From positions 124,001-188,000 of the forward strand of contig CAWHYG010000006.1 of NCBI GenBank assembly GCA_963833505.1: a DNA stretch of 64,000 nucleotides. The letters are read 5' to 3'. The DNA comes from CAWHYG01 sp963833505 (GTDB lineage Bacteria > Eisenbacteria > RBG-16-71-46 > CAIMUX01). A program made the translations under genes and the position numbers. The notes below the pieces were generated by a model. The model worked only from the letters and a program-made list of their open reading frames with translations, ran no database searches and had not been told where the DNA came from. This document shows, in pieces, positions 24,716 through 34,716 of this stretch (the stretch's first letter is position 1; each line of letters opens with the position of its first letter).

Positions 24716-27700
24716 CTACCGGTAGTGGCTCTTGATCTGGCCCCAGCTCGACTTCTCGACTGGCACCGGCTTCGGGCAGGGGTTCGGCACGCAGAGGGTG
24801 TTGTTCCCCTGGTACACGCCGCCCTGAGCCTGGCACTGAGCCTGAGTCAGAACCTGGCAGCTCCCGTCGGGGAAGCAGCAGGCACCGGTCGGCTGCGGGC
24901 ACGGATTCGGGTTGCACACCGTGTTCATACCCTGCCACGTTCCGCCCTGCTGCGTGCAGGCGGACTGCGTCAGGACCTGGCAGGAGCCGTCCTTGAAGCA
25001 GCACGCGCCGAGAGGCTGCGGGCACGGATTCGGGTTGCACACCGTGTTCATGCCCTGCCACGTCCCGCCCTGCGTCGTGCAATCGGCCTGCGTCAGCATC
25101 TTGCAGGAACCGTCTGCGAAGCAGCAGGCGCCGGTCGGCTGCGGACACGGATTCGGGCTGCACACCGTGTTCATGCCCTGCCACGTCCCGCCCTGCGTCG
25201 TGCAGTCGGCCTGCGTCAGCATCTTGCAGGAACCGTCCGCGAAGCAGCAGGCGCCGGTCGGCTGAGTGCACGGATTTGGGTTGCACACCGTGTCCATACC
25301 CTGCCACGTCCCACCTTGCTGCGTGCAGTCGGACTGCGTCAGAACCTTGCAGGAGCCGTCCTTGAAGCAGCAAGCGCCGGTCGGCTGCGGGCACGGATTC
25401 GGAGTGCAGGAGGTGTCCATGCCCTGCCAGGTCCCACCCTGCTGCGTGCAAGCAGACTGGGTGAGAACCGTGCAGTGACCGTCGTGGAAGCAGCAGGCAC
25501 CCGTCGGCTGAGAGCACGGGTTCGGAGTGCAGGAAGTGTCCATGCCCTGCCAGGTGCCGCCCTGCGCCAGACAGGCCGCCTGCGTCAGGATCAGGCAGGA
25601 GCCGTCATGGAAGCAGCAGGCGCCCGTCGGCTGCGGGCACGGGTTCGGAGTGCAGGAAGTGTTGTCGCCCTGATAAGTCCCGCCCTGCGCGGTGCAAGCG
25701 GACTTGGTCAGGATCTGGCAGGTGCCGTCATGGAAGCAGCAGGCACCCGTCGGCTGAGCGCACGGATTCGGGTTGCACACCGTGTTCATGCCCTGCCACG
25801 TGCCGCCCTGCTGCGTGCAGGCGGACTGCGTCAGGATCTGGCAGGTGCCGTCCTTGAAGCAGCAGGCGCCGGTCGGCTGAGGACACGGATTCGGGCTGCA
25901 CACCGTGTTCATGCCCTGCCACGTGCCGCCATCCGCCGCGCAGGCCGCTTGCGTCAGGAGCTGGCAGGTGCCGTCCTTGAAGCAGCAGGCGCCGGTCGGC
26001 TGAGGACACGGATTCGGGCTGCACACCGTGTTCATGCCCTGCCAGGTCCCGCCCTGAGCCGTGCAGGCGGACTGCGTCAAGAGCTGGCAAGTGCCGTCCT
26101 TGAAGCAGCAGGCGCCGGTCGGCTGAGGACACGGATTCGGAGTGCAGGAGGTGTTGTCGCCCTGGTACGTGCCGCCCTGGGCCGTGCAGGCGTTCTTGCT
26201 CAGGATCTGGCAGGTGCCATCGGTGAAGCAGCAGGCGCCGGTCGGCTGCGAGCACGGATTCGGCGTGCAGGAGCTGTTGTCGCCCTGGTACTCGCCGCCC
26301 TGCGCGGTGCAGTTGGCCTTGGTCAGGATCTGGCAGGTGCCGTCCTTGAAGCAGCAGGCACCGGTCGGCTGAGGACACGGATTCGGGTTGCACACCGTGT
26401 TCATGCCCTGCCACGTGCCACCGGCCTGCGTGCAGGCGGCCTGCGTCAGGAGCTGGCAGGTGCCGTCCTTGAAGCAGCAGGCACCGGTCGGCTGAGGACA
26501 CGGATTCGGGTTGCACACCGTGTTCATGCCCTGCCACGTGCCACCGGCCTGCAAGCAGGCGGCCTGCGTCAGGAACTGGCAGGTGCCGTCCGTGAAGCAA
26601 CAAGCGCCCTGAGGCTGAGGACACGGATTCGGACTGCACACCGTGTTCATGCCCTGCCACGTGCCACCGGCCTGCGTGCAGGCGGCCTGCGTCAGGAGCT
26701 GGCAGGTGCCGTTCGCGAAGCAGCAGGCGCCCGTCGGCTGGGGACACGGATTCGGGCTGCACACCGTGTTCATGCCCTGCCACGTGCCACCGGCCTGCAA
26801 GCAGGCGGCCTGCGTCAGGAGCTGGCAGGTGCCGTCCCTGAAGCAGCAGGCACCCTGAGGCTGAGGACACGGGTTCGGGTTGCAGACGGTGTTTGCGCCC
26901 TGCCAGGCGCCGGTACAGGCGGCCTGGAGCGTCACCAGGCAGCTGCCGTCCGGCTGACAGCACGCACCCGGCTGCGGGCACGGGTTCGGGCTGCAGACCG
27001 TGTTCATGCCCAGCCAGGTTCCGCCCTGCTGCGCACAAGCGGACTGCGTCAGGAGCTGGCAGGACCCGTCCGTGAAGCAGCAGGCGCCCTGAGGCTGAGG
27101 ACACGGATTCGGGCTGCACACCGTGCCCAAACCCTGCCAGGTGCCGCCGGCCTGCGTGCACGCGGCCTGCGTCAGAAGCTGGCAGGTCCCGTTCGCGAAG
27201 CAGCAAGCGCCCTGAGGCGGAGGACACGGGTTCGGGTCGCAGACCGTGTGCGCGCCCTGCCAGACGCCGGTGCAGGCGCTCTGGAGCGTCACCTTGCAGG
27301 TCCCGTCCGCGTAGCAGCACGCACCCGGCTGCGGGCACGGGTTCGGGCTGCAAAGCGTGTTGTTACCCATCCAGGTGCCGGTGCAGGCACTCTGGAAGGT
27401 GATCTGGCAGGAGCCGTCCGGCTGGCAGCACGCACCCGGCTGAGGACACGGGTTCGGGCTGCAGACCGTATTCGCGCCCTGCCAGTTGCCGGTGCAGGCA
27501 CTCTGCAGCAGTACCTGGCAGGAGCCGTCCGGGAAGCAGCACGCGCCCGGCTGCGGGCACGGGTTCGGGCTGCAGACCGTGCCGGCGCCCAGCCAGTTGC
27601 CGGTGCAGGCATTTTGGAGCGTCACCTGGCAGGTGCCATTCGTCTGGCAGCACGCGCCCGGCTGCGGACACGGGTTGGGCGTGCAGGTCGTGCCGGCGCC

Positions 27701-28489
27701 CAGCCAGGTGCCGGTGCAGGCGGCCTGCAGCGTCACCGCGCAGGTGCCATCAGACTTGCAGCACGCGCCCGGCTGTGGACACGGGTTGGGCGTGCAGGTC
27801 GTGTTGTTTCCCTGGTACGTCCCGCCTTTGCTTGAACAGTCGCCCGATGTGTAGATCGTGCAAACGCCGGTGGAGAAGCAGCACGCGCCGACCGGGGCCG
27901 GACAGGTATCACTTCCCAGGACGCCGAATCCCATCGTGCCGTAGGCGTAGATGTTGTCAACCTTGGGAGGCAGGGAGTCGTCAGTAAATCCGCCTCCGAG
28001 GCTCGGGTTCGGCCCGAGAGCGAAGGTGGTTCCGTTGGCCCCATATCCGGCGAACCAGTACACCTCGACCAACGTCGCGCTTTGTGGCGTGTTCCAGAAG
28101 CACCCGTTGCCGAGTCCGGAAGTGGGCCACCCGGTGTCCGGAACTTCCGTATCGGAGCACTTGCCGTAGTAGCCCGAGGGGCTGGCGCCGGCTCCGATCA
28201 CGCAGTTGTAGGTGATTCCCCAGGTCACGCCGGCGAGCCGGGGAGTCGTGCCGGGGACGAATGCGGCATACACCTTCCACACTTTCACGGCGGTCTTGCT
28301 GGACCCGGTGATCTCGTCGACCGCGCCAGTGCACGCGGTCAACGGAGTGACCCCGCAGTACTGCGTCGTATCGGTGGTGTATGCGAGACTCGGATAGTGG
28401 ACGATCAGCGTTCCGCCCGCGTTCGGTCCCGCGAGCGCCAGAGTTGCGGTACAGCTAAGTGCTGCGAGAAACAATAGTAGTTTCTTCAT
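24716..28489 (-). CDS. Secreted protein with 26 six-cysteine 'GACC' repeats
   Basis: A 1257-residue exported protein. Signal peptide residues 1-20 (LLLFLAALSCTATLALA). Residues 21 to about 190 form a unique domain with several cysteines. The rest is 26 tandem units, usually 41 residues, sometimes 37, each with the pattern GACC-x5-C-x7-9-C-x11-15-C-x3-C and linked by PNPCPQP. That is six cysteines per unit, about 156 in all, so each unit probably folds as a disulfide-knit module. The tail ends SSWGQIKSHYR. Similar single units occur in Planctomycetes-type secreted proteins. Function unknown; a surface stalk, adhesin or protease-resistant spacer is an inference. Confidence 0.85.
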   Translation of the reverse strand: MKKLLLFLAALSCTATLALAGPNAGGTLIVHYPSLAYTTDTTQYCGVTPLTACTGAVDEITGSSKTAVKVWKVYAAFVPGTTPRLAGVTWGITYNCVIGAGASPSGYYGKCSDTEVPDTGWPTSGLGNGCFWNTPQSATLVEVYWFAGYGANGTTFALGPNPSLGGGFTDDSLPPKVDNIYAYGTMGFGVLGSDTCPAPVGACCFSTGVCTIYTSGDCSSKGGTYQGNNTTCTPNPCPQPGACCKSDGTCAVTLQAACTGTWLGAGTTCTPNPCPQPGACCQTNGTCQVTLQNACTGNWLGAGTVCSPNPCPQPGACCFPDGSCQVLLQSACTGNWQGANTVCSPNPCPQPGACCQPDGSCQITFQSACTGTWMGNNTLCSPNPCPQPGACCYADGTCKVTLQSACTGVWQGAHTVCDPNPCPPPQGACCFANGTCQLLTQAACTQAGGTWQGLGTVCSPNPCPQPQGACCFTDGSCQLLTQSACAQQGGTWLGMNTVCSPNPCPQPGACCQPDGSCLVTLQAACTGAWQGANTVCNPNPCPQPQGACCFRDGTCQLLTQAACLQAGGTWQGMNTVCSPNPCPQPTGACCFANGTCQLLTQAACTQAGGTWQGMNTVCSPNPCPQPQGACCFTDGTCQFLTQAACLQAGGTWQGMNTVCNPNPCPQPTGACCFKDGTCQLLTQAACTQAGGTWQGMNTVCNPNPCPQPTGACCFKDGTCQILTKANCTAQGGEYQGDNSSCTPNPCSQPTGACCFTDGTCQILSKNACTAQGGTYQGDNTSCTPNPCPQPTGACCFKDGTCQLLTQSACTAQGGTWQGMNTVCSPNPCPQPTGACCFKDGTCQLLTQAACAADGGTWQGMNTVCSPNPCPQPTGACCFKDGTCQILTQSACTQQGGTWQGMNTVCNPNPCAQPTGACCFHDGTCQILTKSACTAQGGTYQGDNTSCTPNPCPQPTGACCFHDGSCLILTQAACLAQGGTWQGMDTSCTPNPCSQPTGACCFHDGHCTVLTQSACTQQGGTWQGMDTSCTPNPCPQPTGACCFKDGSCKVLTQSDCTQQGGTWQGMDTVCNPNPCTQPTGACCFADGSCKMLTQADCTTQGGTWQGMNTVCSPNPCPQPTGACCFADGSCKMLTQADCTTQGGTWQGMNTVCNPNPCPQPLGACCFKDGSCQVLTQSACTQQGGTWQGMNTVCNPNPCPQPTGACCFPDGSCQVLTQAQCQAQGGVYQGNNTLCVPNPCPKPVPVEKSSWGQIKSHYR

Positions 28490-29449
28490 CAGCCTTGTTC
28501 CTCCCTGGAGCCGACGCTCCAGTCGATCGACCTATGGCCGATCGCTCGCTGCTGTTTCTGCCTCTGCCGGTCCGAATCCGAGCCGGCACCTTCTAAAAAC
28601 GACACGACCGCCTGGGGGAAGGCCGCCATGCCCGGTCCATTCGATATGCAATCCCCCAAGACCCCAATCGCAATTAGTATATCAGACACAAGGGCTTTGG
28701 GCAACTTCCTCGTCACTTCATGCTGATTTTTTTCCGGGAAACTGTTATCCCATTGCCCCAAAAGCACTTAGAACTCATTGAACGGCCCCCTCGAACCGGC
28801 CGCGGGCGGACCTGCGCCCAAACCCGGCGTTTGCCGCAACTTGCGCCCTGAAAACCAGATCGGGCTGCTCTTGGATCCACTGCGCCATCGACTCCTCCGG
28901 GCGCTTCGACGACCTGACCGATCGGCCGCGCGAACACGCGGCGCAATCTTCTGGCCACGCAAGGCCCGTCGAGAAAACGACCCCCGGCTTGCCTCTCAGA
29001 CGCACCAGATCGAGGCTCATCTGCAGGCCGAGTCCCGGATCGGGATCGCGGACAGCCGGCCGTGGGCCGAGCCGCATGGACAGACCCTGCGATCCGACAT
29101 CAGTCCGCGTCCGATCCGGTGGCCGACTCATCGTGAGTCGCGCCTGCGAACCAGCCTCCTCCGCAGTCCTCGAACTGGATTTTCGGCACCATCCGGCGCC
29201 GGGTCCACCATCCGATCGTCTCCGGCGGCAGCTCTCGCCGCCGCGCCTCGCAATTCGCGGGCAGGTTCCCGGTTCGGCCCAGCACTGAACTTGCGCCGGA
29301 CCCAGGCGCCGCTTATTCTCTCGCGGACCTGGACGAGAACGTTGAAATCGCCGCACGGACCTCAAGAAGGCCGTTCGGCGGCCAGGCTGGATCTCACGGC
29401 GAGGGCCCGCGATCGCGTGACGGGTCCCGCCGGAGGCCGCCGCGAACCC
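28490..29449. other. Intergenic region, 960 nt
   Basis: Longest gap in the window. Left part (28490-28760) is more AT-rich and carries a candidate promoter for the repeat-protein gene. From 28778 the frame of the downstream activase gene is open without homology, and a reverse open frame (28775-29365) is likewise unrecognised. I see no defined gene. Confidence 0.45.
28676..28704 (-). promoter_or_regulatory. Candidate promoter of the six-cysteine-repeat gene
   Basis: On the minus strand TTGCCC (28704-28699), 17-nt spacer, TATACT (28681-28676); predicted start about 28669 gives a leader of about 180 nt. It lies in a locally AT-rich stretch. Confidence 0.4.
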
Positions 29450-32400
29450 ATGAGCCCCTGGGGGAAGATGCTTCTTCTCGGACTCGACCTGGGAGCCGTC
29501 AGCGTCAAGGCCGCCTTGCTGGGAATCGGCGAGGCAGCCCCACTCGCTTCCCCGTCGGGCGCCCCCGAAGAGATCTGGGCCGGGGCGGCGTCCCCGATCC
29601 CTCTGCTAAGCGGAGAATCGGCCTGGATTCAAGTCGCCGCCTATCGCCGCACCCGCGGCCGTCCGCTCGACGCCACTCGTTCCCTGCTGGCTGACGTCCT
29701 CCGGAGCCTGGACGGACGGCGGCTCGACGGCATCCGCGTGACCGGGTCCGGGGCGGGACTCCTGCACTCCACGGCGCCGCTGCCGGAAGCGAACGAGTTC
29801 CACGCGCTGGCCGTGGCCACCTGGGCGATCGCTCCCGACGCCCGGACCTTGTTCGAGATCGGCGGGGAGTCCTCCAAGCTCCTGCTCTTCGAGCGCGACG
29901 CCTCGTCGGGCGATCTGGGCATCGCCGACTACCAGACCAACGGCGATTGCGCCGCGGGCACCGGAACGTTTCTCGATCAGCAGGCCGGACGCCTGCGCTA
30001 TCCGATCGAGGAGGTCGGCGGAATCGCCGCCTCGAGCGAACGGGCGGCGAAGATCGCGGGCCGCTGCTCGGTCTTCGCCAAGAGCGACATGATCCACGCC
30101 CAGCAGAAGGGCTATCTGCCTCCCGAGGTGCTCCGCGGTCTCTGCGAAACCGTGGCGCGGAATTTCCGGTCCGCCGTCGCCCGGGGCCGGACGCCGCAAC
30201 CGCCCGTGATCTTCGTCGGCGGAGTCGCGGCGAACGAGATGGTGGTGGCCGCGCTCAAGAAGGTCTTCGAGCTGGATCAGGACCTCGAGGTTCCCATCCA
30301 CCACGCCGCGCACGCCGCCATCGGGTGCGCGCTCCTCGAAGCGGCGGAGCGCGAGCACGTTCCGTTCTCGATCACGGATCTGGACGGGATCCAGACCGAA
30401 GGCGCCGGAGCCGGAGTCGCCGAGACCTCGCGGGCGCGCCCCCTTTCGATGGACAAGGTGATCCTCCTGCGCGACCGGATCCACCCCATCGGGCTGCCGT
30501 CCTCCGGCCCGCGCGTCGAGGTCGCCCTCGGCATCGACATCGGATCGGTCAGCACCAACGTCGTGCTTCTGGATCGCGAGGGCCGGATCGTCCGCGAGAT
30601 CTACACCCGCACCCAGGCGCGGCCGGTGGAAGTGGTCACGGCGGCGCTCGAGGAGCTGAAGGAGGAGCTGGGGAACCGCGTGACCGTGCGCGCGGTCGGA
30701 ACGACCGGTTCGGGCCGGGAACTCATCGGCGAGCTGGTCGGCGCCGACTCGATCAACGACGAGATCACCGCCCACAAGACCGGAGCGACCTTCATCGCCC
30801 GCACCATGCTCCAGCGGTCCGTCGACACGATCTTCGAGATCGGCGGGCAGGACTCGAAGTACATCCGGATCGAGGACGGCGTCGTGGTGGACTTCGCCAT
30901 GAATGAAGCCTGCGCGGCCGGAACCGGCTCGTTCCTGGAAGAGAGAGCGGAGGAGCTGGGGGTCTCGATCAAGAACGAGTTCGCCCGGCGGGCGCTGGCC
31001 TCCCCCGCTCCCGTGCGGCTGGGCGAGCGCTGCACGGTCTTCATGGAGCGGGACGTCAACGCCTGGCAGCAGCGGGGAGCCGCCACCGACGACCTGCTGG
31101 CGGGACTGGCGCTGTCCGTTGCCACCAATTACATCAACCGCGTGGTGCGCGGCCGCCGCATCGAAGGCACGATCTTCTTCCAGGGGGGAACCGCCTACAA
31201 CGATGCGGTGGCGGCCGCCTTCTCCCAGATCCTCGACCGCGAGATCATCGTCCCTCCCTACAACGGCGTGGTCGGCGCGGTCGGCGCGGCGCTGCTGGCC
31301 TGGGAGAAGGAGGAGAAGCTCCTGGCCGGAACGCGCTTCCGCGGCTGGAACCTGGGCTCGGTCGACTACCAGATCCGCGAGTTCACCTGCCAGGGCTGCG
31401 AAAACCGGTGCGACATGCAGGAGTTCCGGGTCGAAGGAGAGAAGACCTACTGGGGAGACCAGTGCGGCGACCGCTACCGGCGCCGGGCCAAGGTCGAGCT
31501 CCAGCCCGTGATCGAGGACCTCGTGCGGCTTCGCCGCGAGCTGCTCGTCCGCGAATACGAGCCCGGCGAGAGGGGCCGCGTGACCGTGGCGATGCCGAGA
31601 GCGCTCTATTTCCATGAGCGCTTCCCCTTCTGGAACGGTTTCTTCCGCGAGCTGGGCTACGGGATCCGGATCACCTCCGAGACCAACCGGCAGATCGCCC
31701 AGGAGGGAGTCGAGGCCGCCGCCGCCGAGCCATGCTTCCCCCTGCAGGTGGCCCACGGCCACGTCGCGCAGGCCCTCGCGCTCGACGCCGACTTCGTCTT
31801 CATCCCGAATTACGTGAACGCGGAGTCGGCCCACCCGCGGGTGCAGAGCTTCTTCTGCCCCTGGGGCATGACCCTGCCCTTCGTGGTCCAGGCGGCCGCG
31901 AGCTTCGAAGGCCGGGCGGATCGGATTCTTCATCCCGCCATCCGGTTTCGCTTGGGCCTGCCGGCGCTGGAAGAGCCGCTCGCGCAGGCCCTCCGAAAGT
32001 ACGGCGTGCGCCGCGGCGCGATCCGGCGGGCTCTGGCGAGCGCGGAAGAAGCGCAGGCGCGATTCCGCCGGAGCGTTCGCGAGCTCGGGACCGAGGCGCT
32101 GGAACGCCTCCGCGAGACGCGCGAGCCCGCCGTGCTTCTCGTCGGCCGCCCGTACAACCTCTTCGATCCGGTGGTGAACCTGGATCTTCCGAAGAAGATG
32201 CGGGACCTGTACGGAGTCAACGTGCTGCCGATGGAGTTCCTGGCCGCCGACGAGACGGACCTCGAAGCGGTCAACGCCAACATGTTCTGGAGCTACGGCC
32301 GGAAGATCCTGGCGGCGGCCCGGGAAGCGGCGGGCCACGCCGACCTCCATCTCGTGTACGTCACGAACTTCAAGTGCGGGCCTGATTCCTACGTCAAGCA

Positions 32401-32689
32401 CTTCGTGCGCGACGCCTTCGGACGCGCCTTTCTCACGCTGCAGTTCGACGGCCACGCCAACGACGCCGGAATGCTCACGCGCGTCGAGGCCTTCCTCGAC
32501 AGCCAGGGGATTCTCCGGCGATGGGCCGGAAGGCCGCGTGACTCGGAGAGTGGAACGGAGACCCCGTTGCCGCCGCCGGGGCTGCGGCCCGGCCGGGATC
32601 GGGCGCCTGTCTTTGAGGCCGCAGGAGACTGCGCCGACTGCGCAAGCCGGGTGTCCTGTCCGCGGACTCTGCTGCCCGATTCTCGATGA
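29450..32689 (+). CDS. 2-Hydroxyacyl-CoA dehydratase activase-like protein (two ASKHA domains plus DUF2229)
   Basis: A 1079-residue protein. Two activase domains occur: residues 8-330 (GLDLGAVSVKAALL, CAAGTGTFLDQQAGRL) and about 360-640 (GIDIGSVSTNVVLLD, MNEACAAGTGSFLEERAEEL). Each has the cysteine that binds a bridging [4Fe-4S] cluster and ATP-binding loops. A DUF2229-type domain follows (VAMPRALYFHERFPFWNGFF near 714) and the tail is Cys-rich (CADCASRVSC). Activases use ATP to push one electron into a dehydratase. ATG at 29450 is used; homology starts there, though the frame is open to 28778. It overlaps the next gene by ATGA. Confidence 0.85.
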   Translation: MSPWGKMLLLGLDLGAVSVKAALLGIGEAAPLASPSGAPEEIWAGAASPIPLLSGESAWIQVAAYRRTRGRPLDATRSLLADVLRSLDGRRLDGIRVTGSGAGLLHSTAPLPEANEFHALAVATWAIAPDARTLFEIGGESSKLLLFERDASSGDLGIADYQTNGDCAAGTGTFLDQQAGRLRYPIEEVGGIAASSERAAKIAGRCSVFAKSDMIHAQQKGYLPPEVLRGLCETVARNFRSAVARGRTPQPPVIFVGGVAANEMVVAALKKVFELDQDLEVPIHHAAHAAIGCALLEAAEREHVPFSITDLDGIQTEGAGAGVAETSRARPLSMDKVILLRDRIHPIGLPSSGPRVEVALGIDIGSVSTNVVLLDREGRIVREIYTRTQARPVEVVTAALEELKEELGNRVTVRAVGTTGSGRELIGELVGADSINDEITAHKTGATFIARTMLQRSVDTIFEIGGQDSKYIRIEDGVVVDFAMNEACAAGTGSFLEERAEELGVSIKNEFARRALASPAPVRLGERCTVFMERDVNAWQQRGAATDDLLAGLALSVATNYINRVVRGRRIEGTIFFQGGTAYNDAVAAAFSQILDREIIVPPYNGVVGAVGAALLAWEKEEKLLAGTRFRGWNLGSVDYQIREFTCQGCENRCDMQEFRVEGEKTYWGDQCGDRYRRRAKVELQPVIEDLVRLRRELLVREYEPGERGRVTVAMPRALYFHERFPFWNGFFRELGYGIRITSETNRQIAQEGVEAAAAEPCFPLQVAHGHVAQALALDADFVFIPNYVNAESAHPRVQSFFCPWGMTLPFVVQAAASFEGRADRILHPAIRFRLGLPALEEPLAQALRKYGVRRGAIRRALASAEEAQARFRRSVRELGTEALERLRETREPAVLLVGRPYNLFDPVVNLDLPKKMRDLYGVNVLPMEFLAADETDLEAVNANMFWSYGRKILAAAREAAGHADLHLVYVTNFKCGPDSYVKHFVRDAFGRAFLTLQFDGHANDAGMLTRVEAFLDSQGILRRWAGRPRDSESGTETPLPPPGLRPGRDRAPVFEAAGDCADCASRVSCPRTLLPDSR

Positions 32690-33987
32690 ATCCGGATTTC
32701 GAGATCGAGCCCGATCGGCTTCGGAACGACCGGGCCACCGGAGGCCCGCCTCTCCGCGAGCGCACGCTCTACGTGCCCCGGATGAGCTTCTCCGCCAGCC
32801 GCTGCTTTGCCGCCGCTCTCCGCTCGGCCGGATTCGACGCCCATCCTTTTCCCGAATCGGATGAGCAGACCTTGGAGCTCGGCGGCCGGTACACCTCGGG
32901 CGAGGAATGCTTCCCGGAAAGGATCACGCTCGGGGACGCGCTCAAGATCGTGCTGGCGCCCGGCGCGCGGCCGGAGCGGCTGGCCTTCTTCATGCCGACG
33001 GCGCCCGGCCCGTGCCGCTTCGGGCAGTACGCTCCCTTCCTGCGCCGGACGCTCGACTCGATCGGCGCCCAGGAGGTCATGGTCTTCTCTCCCACCAGCG
33101 GCTCGGGCTACGACGAGCTGGACGGCCCCGGCGCCGGAGTTCAGCGCACCTGCTGGCGGGGGCTGGCGGCGGCGGACATTCTCCGGAAGGCGCTGCTTCG
33201 CGTGCGGCCCTACGAAGCGACGAGAGGAGCCACGGAAAGCGTGCATCAGGAGGCGATCGCCGCCGCGTGCGCCGTGCTCGAACGGCCCGCCCCGGCCGCC
33301 CAGACCATGCGGGATCTCCGGCAGGTGATGGAGCGGGCGGCCGCGGCCTTCGCTTCCGTTCCTCAGCATCGGGAAACGCGGCTCCGCATCGGCGTCGTGG
33401 GAGAGATCTTCTGCCGGTTGAACACCTACAGCAACGAAGAGCTGATCCGCCGGCTGGAGGACCAGGGAGGCGAGGCCTGGATCGCCGACATCGGCGAATG
33501 GGTCTATTACACGAACCAGGAGCAGCGCCGGAAGTGGATTCCCGAAGCCGGAGAGCGCTTCAGCCTCCGCATGGTGGGCGCGTTCCTGAAGGACGCGCTG
33601 CAACGGCGGGACGAGCACGCCCTGATCGAGCCGTTCGGTCCGCTCTTTCGCGGCCGGGAGGAGCCGGCGCGCGTGTCCGTCGTCACCGATCTGGCCGAGC
33701 CGTATCTGCCCTCCTCCGGCGTCTACGGCGAGATGGTCATGAGCACGGGCAAGGCGGTCTATCTCTGGTCGAAGGGATGCGACGGCATCCTCGACATCAG
33801 TCCGTTCACCTGCATGAACGGAATCGTCTCGGAAGCGATCTACCCCAAGATCAGCCGCGACCACGACGGGATCCCGATTCGGATCTTCTACTTCGACGGG
33901 ACGCAGTCCCACCTGGAGCGGGACCTGGGAATCTTTCTCGAGCTGGCCCGGACCTATCGGAAGAGGAAGAAGCCGGCGATGGTGTGA
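32686..33987 (+). CDS. HgdB-like 2-hydroxyacyl-CoA dehydratase-related protein
   Basis: A 433-residue protein of the family that partners or fuses with activases (HgdB/DUF2229-related). Landmarks: GGRYTSGEECFPERITLGD with a conserved Cys, FFMPTAPGPCRFGQYAPFLR with a Cys that can ligate a cluster, RIGVVGEIFCRLNTYSNEEL, WSKGCDGILDISPFTCMNG and DGIPIRIFYFDGTQSHLER. It starts 4 nt inside the activase stop and is clearly co-translated. No acyl-CoA metabolic gene is next to it, so the substrate is unknown and the classical fermentative role need not apply. Confidence 0.8.
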   Translation: MNPDFEIEPDRLRNDRATGGPPLRERTLYVPRMSFSASRCFAAALRSAGFDAHPFPESDEQTLELGGRYTSGEECFPERITLGDALKIVLAPGARPERLAFFMPTAPGPCRFGQYAPFLRRTLDSIGAQEVMVFSPTSGSGYDELDGPGAGVQRTCWRGLAAADILRKALLRVRPYEATRGATESVHQEAIAAACAVLERPAPAAQTMRDLRQVMERAAAAFASVPQHRETRLRIGVVGEIFCRLNTYSNEELIRRLEDQGGEAWIADIGEWVYYTNQEQRRKWIPEAGERFSLRMVGAFLKDALQRRDEHALIEPFGPLFRGREEPARVSVVTDLAEPYLPSSGVYGEMVMSTGKAVYLWSKGCDGILDISPFTCMNGIVSEAIYPKISRDHDGIPIRIFYFDGTQSHLERDLGIFLELARTYRKRKKPAMV

Positions 33988-34047
33988 ACCTGGAGGCCGA
34001 TAACGGAGACCCGCGCTCGTCGGCGGCGAGGTCCTCCCGAAAAGAGC

Positions 34048-34716
34048 CTATCGGACGACTACGAGCCGCTGGAGTTCCTGACCCCGGCCCGAGCCGAGCG
34101 CGATGAAATACACTCCGCTGGCGGCCGGCCGGCCACGCTCGTCGAGGCCATCCCACCTCGCCCAATGGGTCCCGGCAGCCATCGGTCCTTCCACCACGGT
34201 CCGTACGAGGCGGCCGCCCACGTCCAGCACGCGCAACCAGTCCTCTCCGCCACGAGGCGATGTCCACTGAAGCATCGTGCCCGCTCGCCCGACCGACGGA
34301 TTGGGCCAGGCCGACAGGCGAACCGGCGCTTCGACTGCAGCCGGAGGTACCGCGGATGGGATCGTGCAGCTGAGATACGCCACCTGAAACGCGGAGTGGG
34401 TGGAGAGATAAACATAGCTTTCCGACACCGCCAGGCCACAGGCCAGACCATGGACGATCGCGTTCCCGACCGTCTGAGGCGCGTCAGGGTCGGTGACATC
34501 GACCACCACGAGCCCCGCGCTTGCGCCCGCCAGGTAGGCCATGTCTCCGTAAAGCGACACGCGAACCGCTTCATCGCAGGTTGAAGCCGTTCCGAGCAGG
34601 ACCGGCCCCTGCGGGTTGGACACGTCCAACACGTCCAGACCGGCGTCGCAGGCCATGTAGGCATTGGTCCCAATGGCCAAGCAGCCTGACCGGTGACGAA
34701 CCTCGCGCCAGAGCAC
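34048..34716 (-). pseudogene. C-terminal remnant of an LVIVD-repeat protein with FlgD-like domain
   Basis: About 222 codons. Two LVIVD-type propeller repeats (GLDVLDVSNPQGPVLLGTAS and GLVVVDVTDPDAPQTVGNA) are followed by a FlgD-like sorting domain with GVYFIALGSG. No signal peptide or beginning of the propeller is present: homology starts mid-repeat at the GTG (34716). The 185 nt before it have only a short hairpin (34753-34770). It is best read as the 3' remainder of a larger secreted protein, convergent to the HgdB-like gene. Confidence 0.6.

Noticed and set aside
24725..27835. 1036-codon open frame on the plus strand across the repeat gene
   Set aside because: It is a by-product of the 41-codon repeats on the minus strand; its residues are Ala/Arg-rich shadows with no initiation signal or family, while the minus-strand gene has signal peptide, repeats and terminator.
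28778..29449. N-terminal extension of the activase gene back to 28778
   Set aside because: The 224 extra codons have no family similarity, are rich in Arg/Pro/Ser and lack a ribosome site; the ASKHA domain begins right after 29450.
29606..32455. 949-codon open frame antisense to the activase gene
   Set aside because: Antisense shadow in a GC-rich gene; no domain, and the sense strand has the complete activase motifs.
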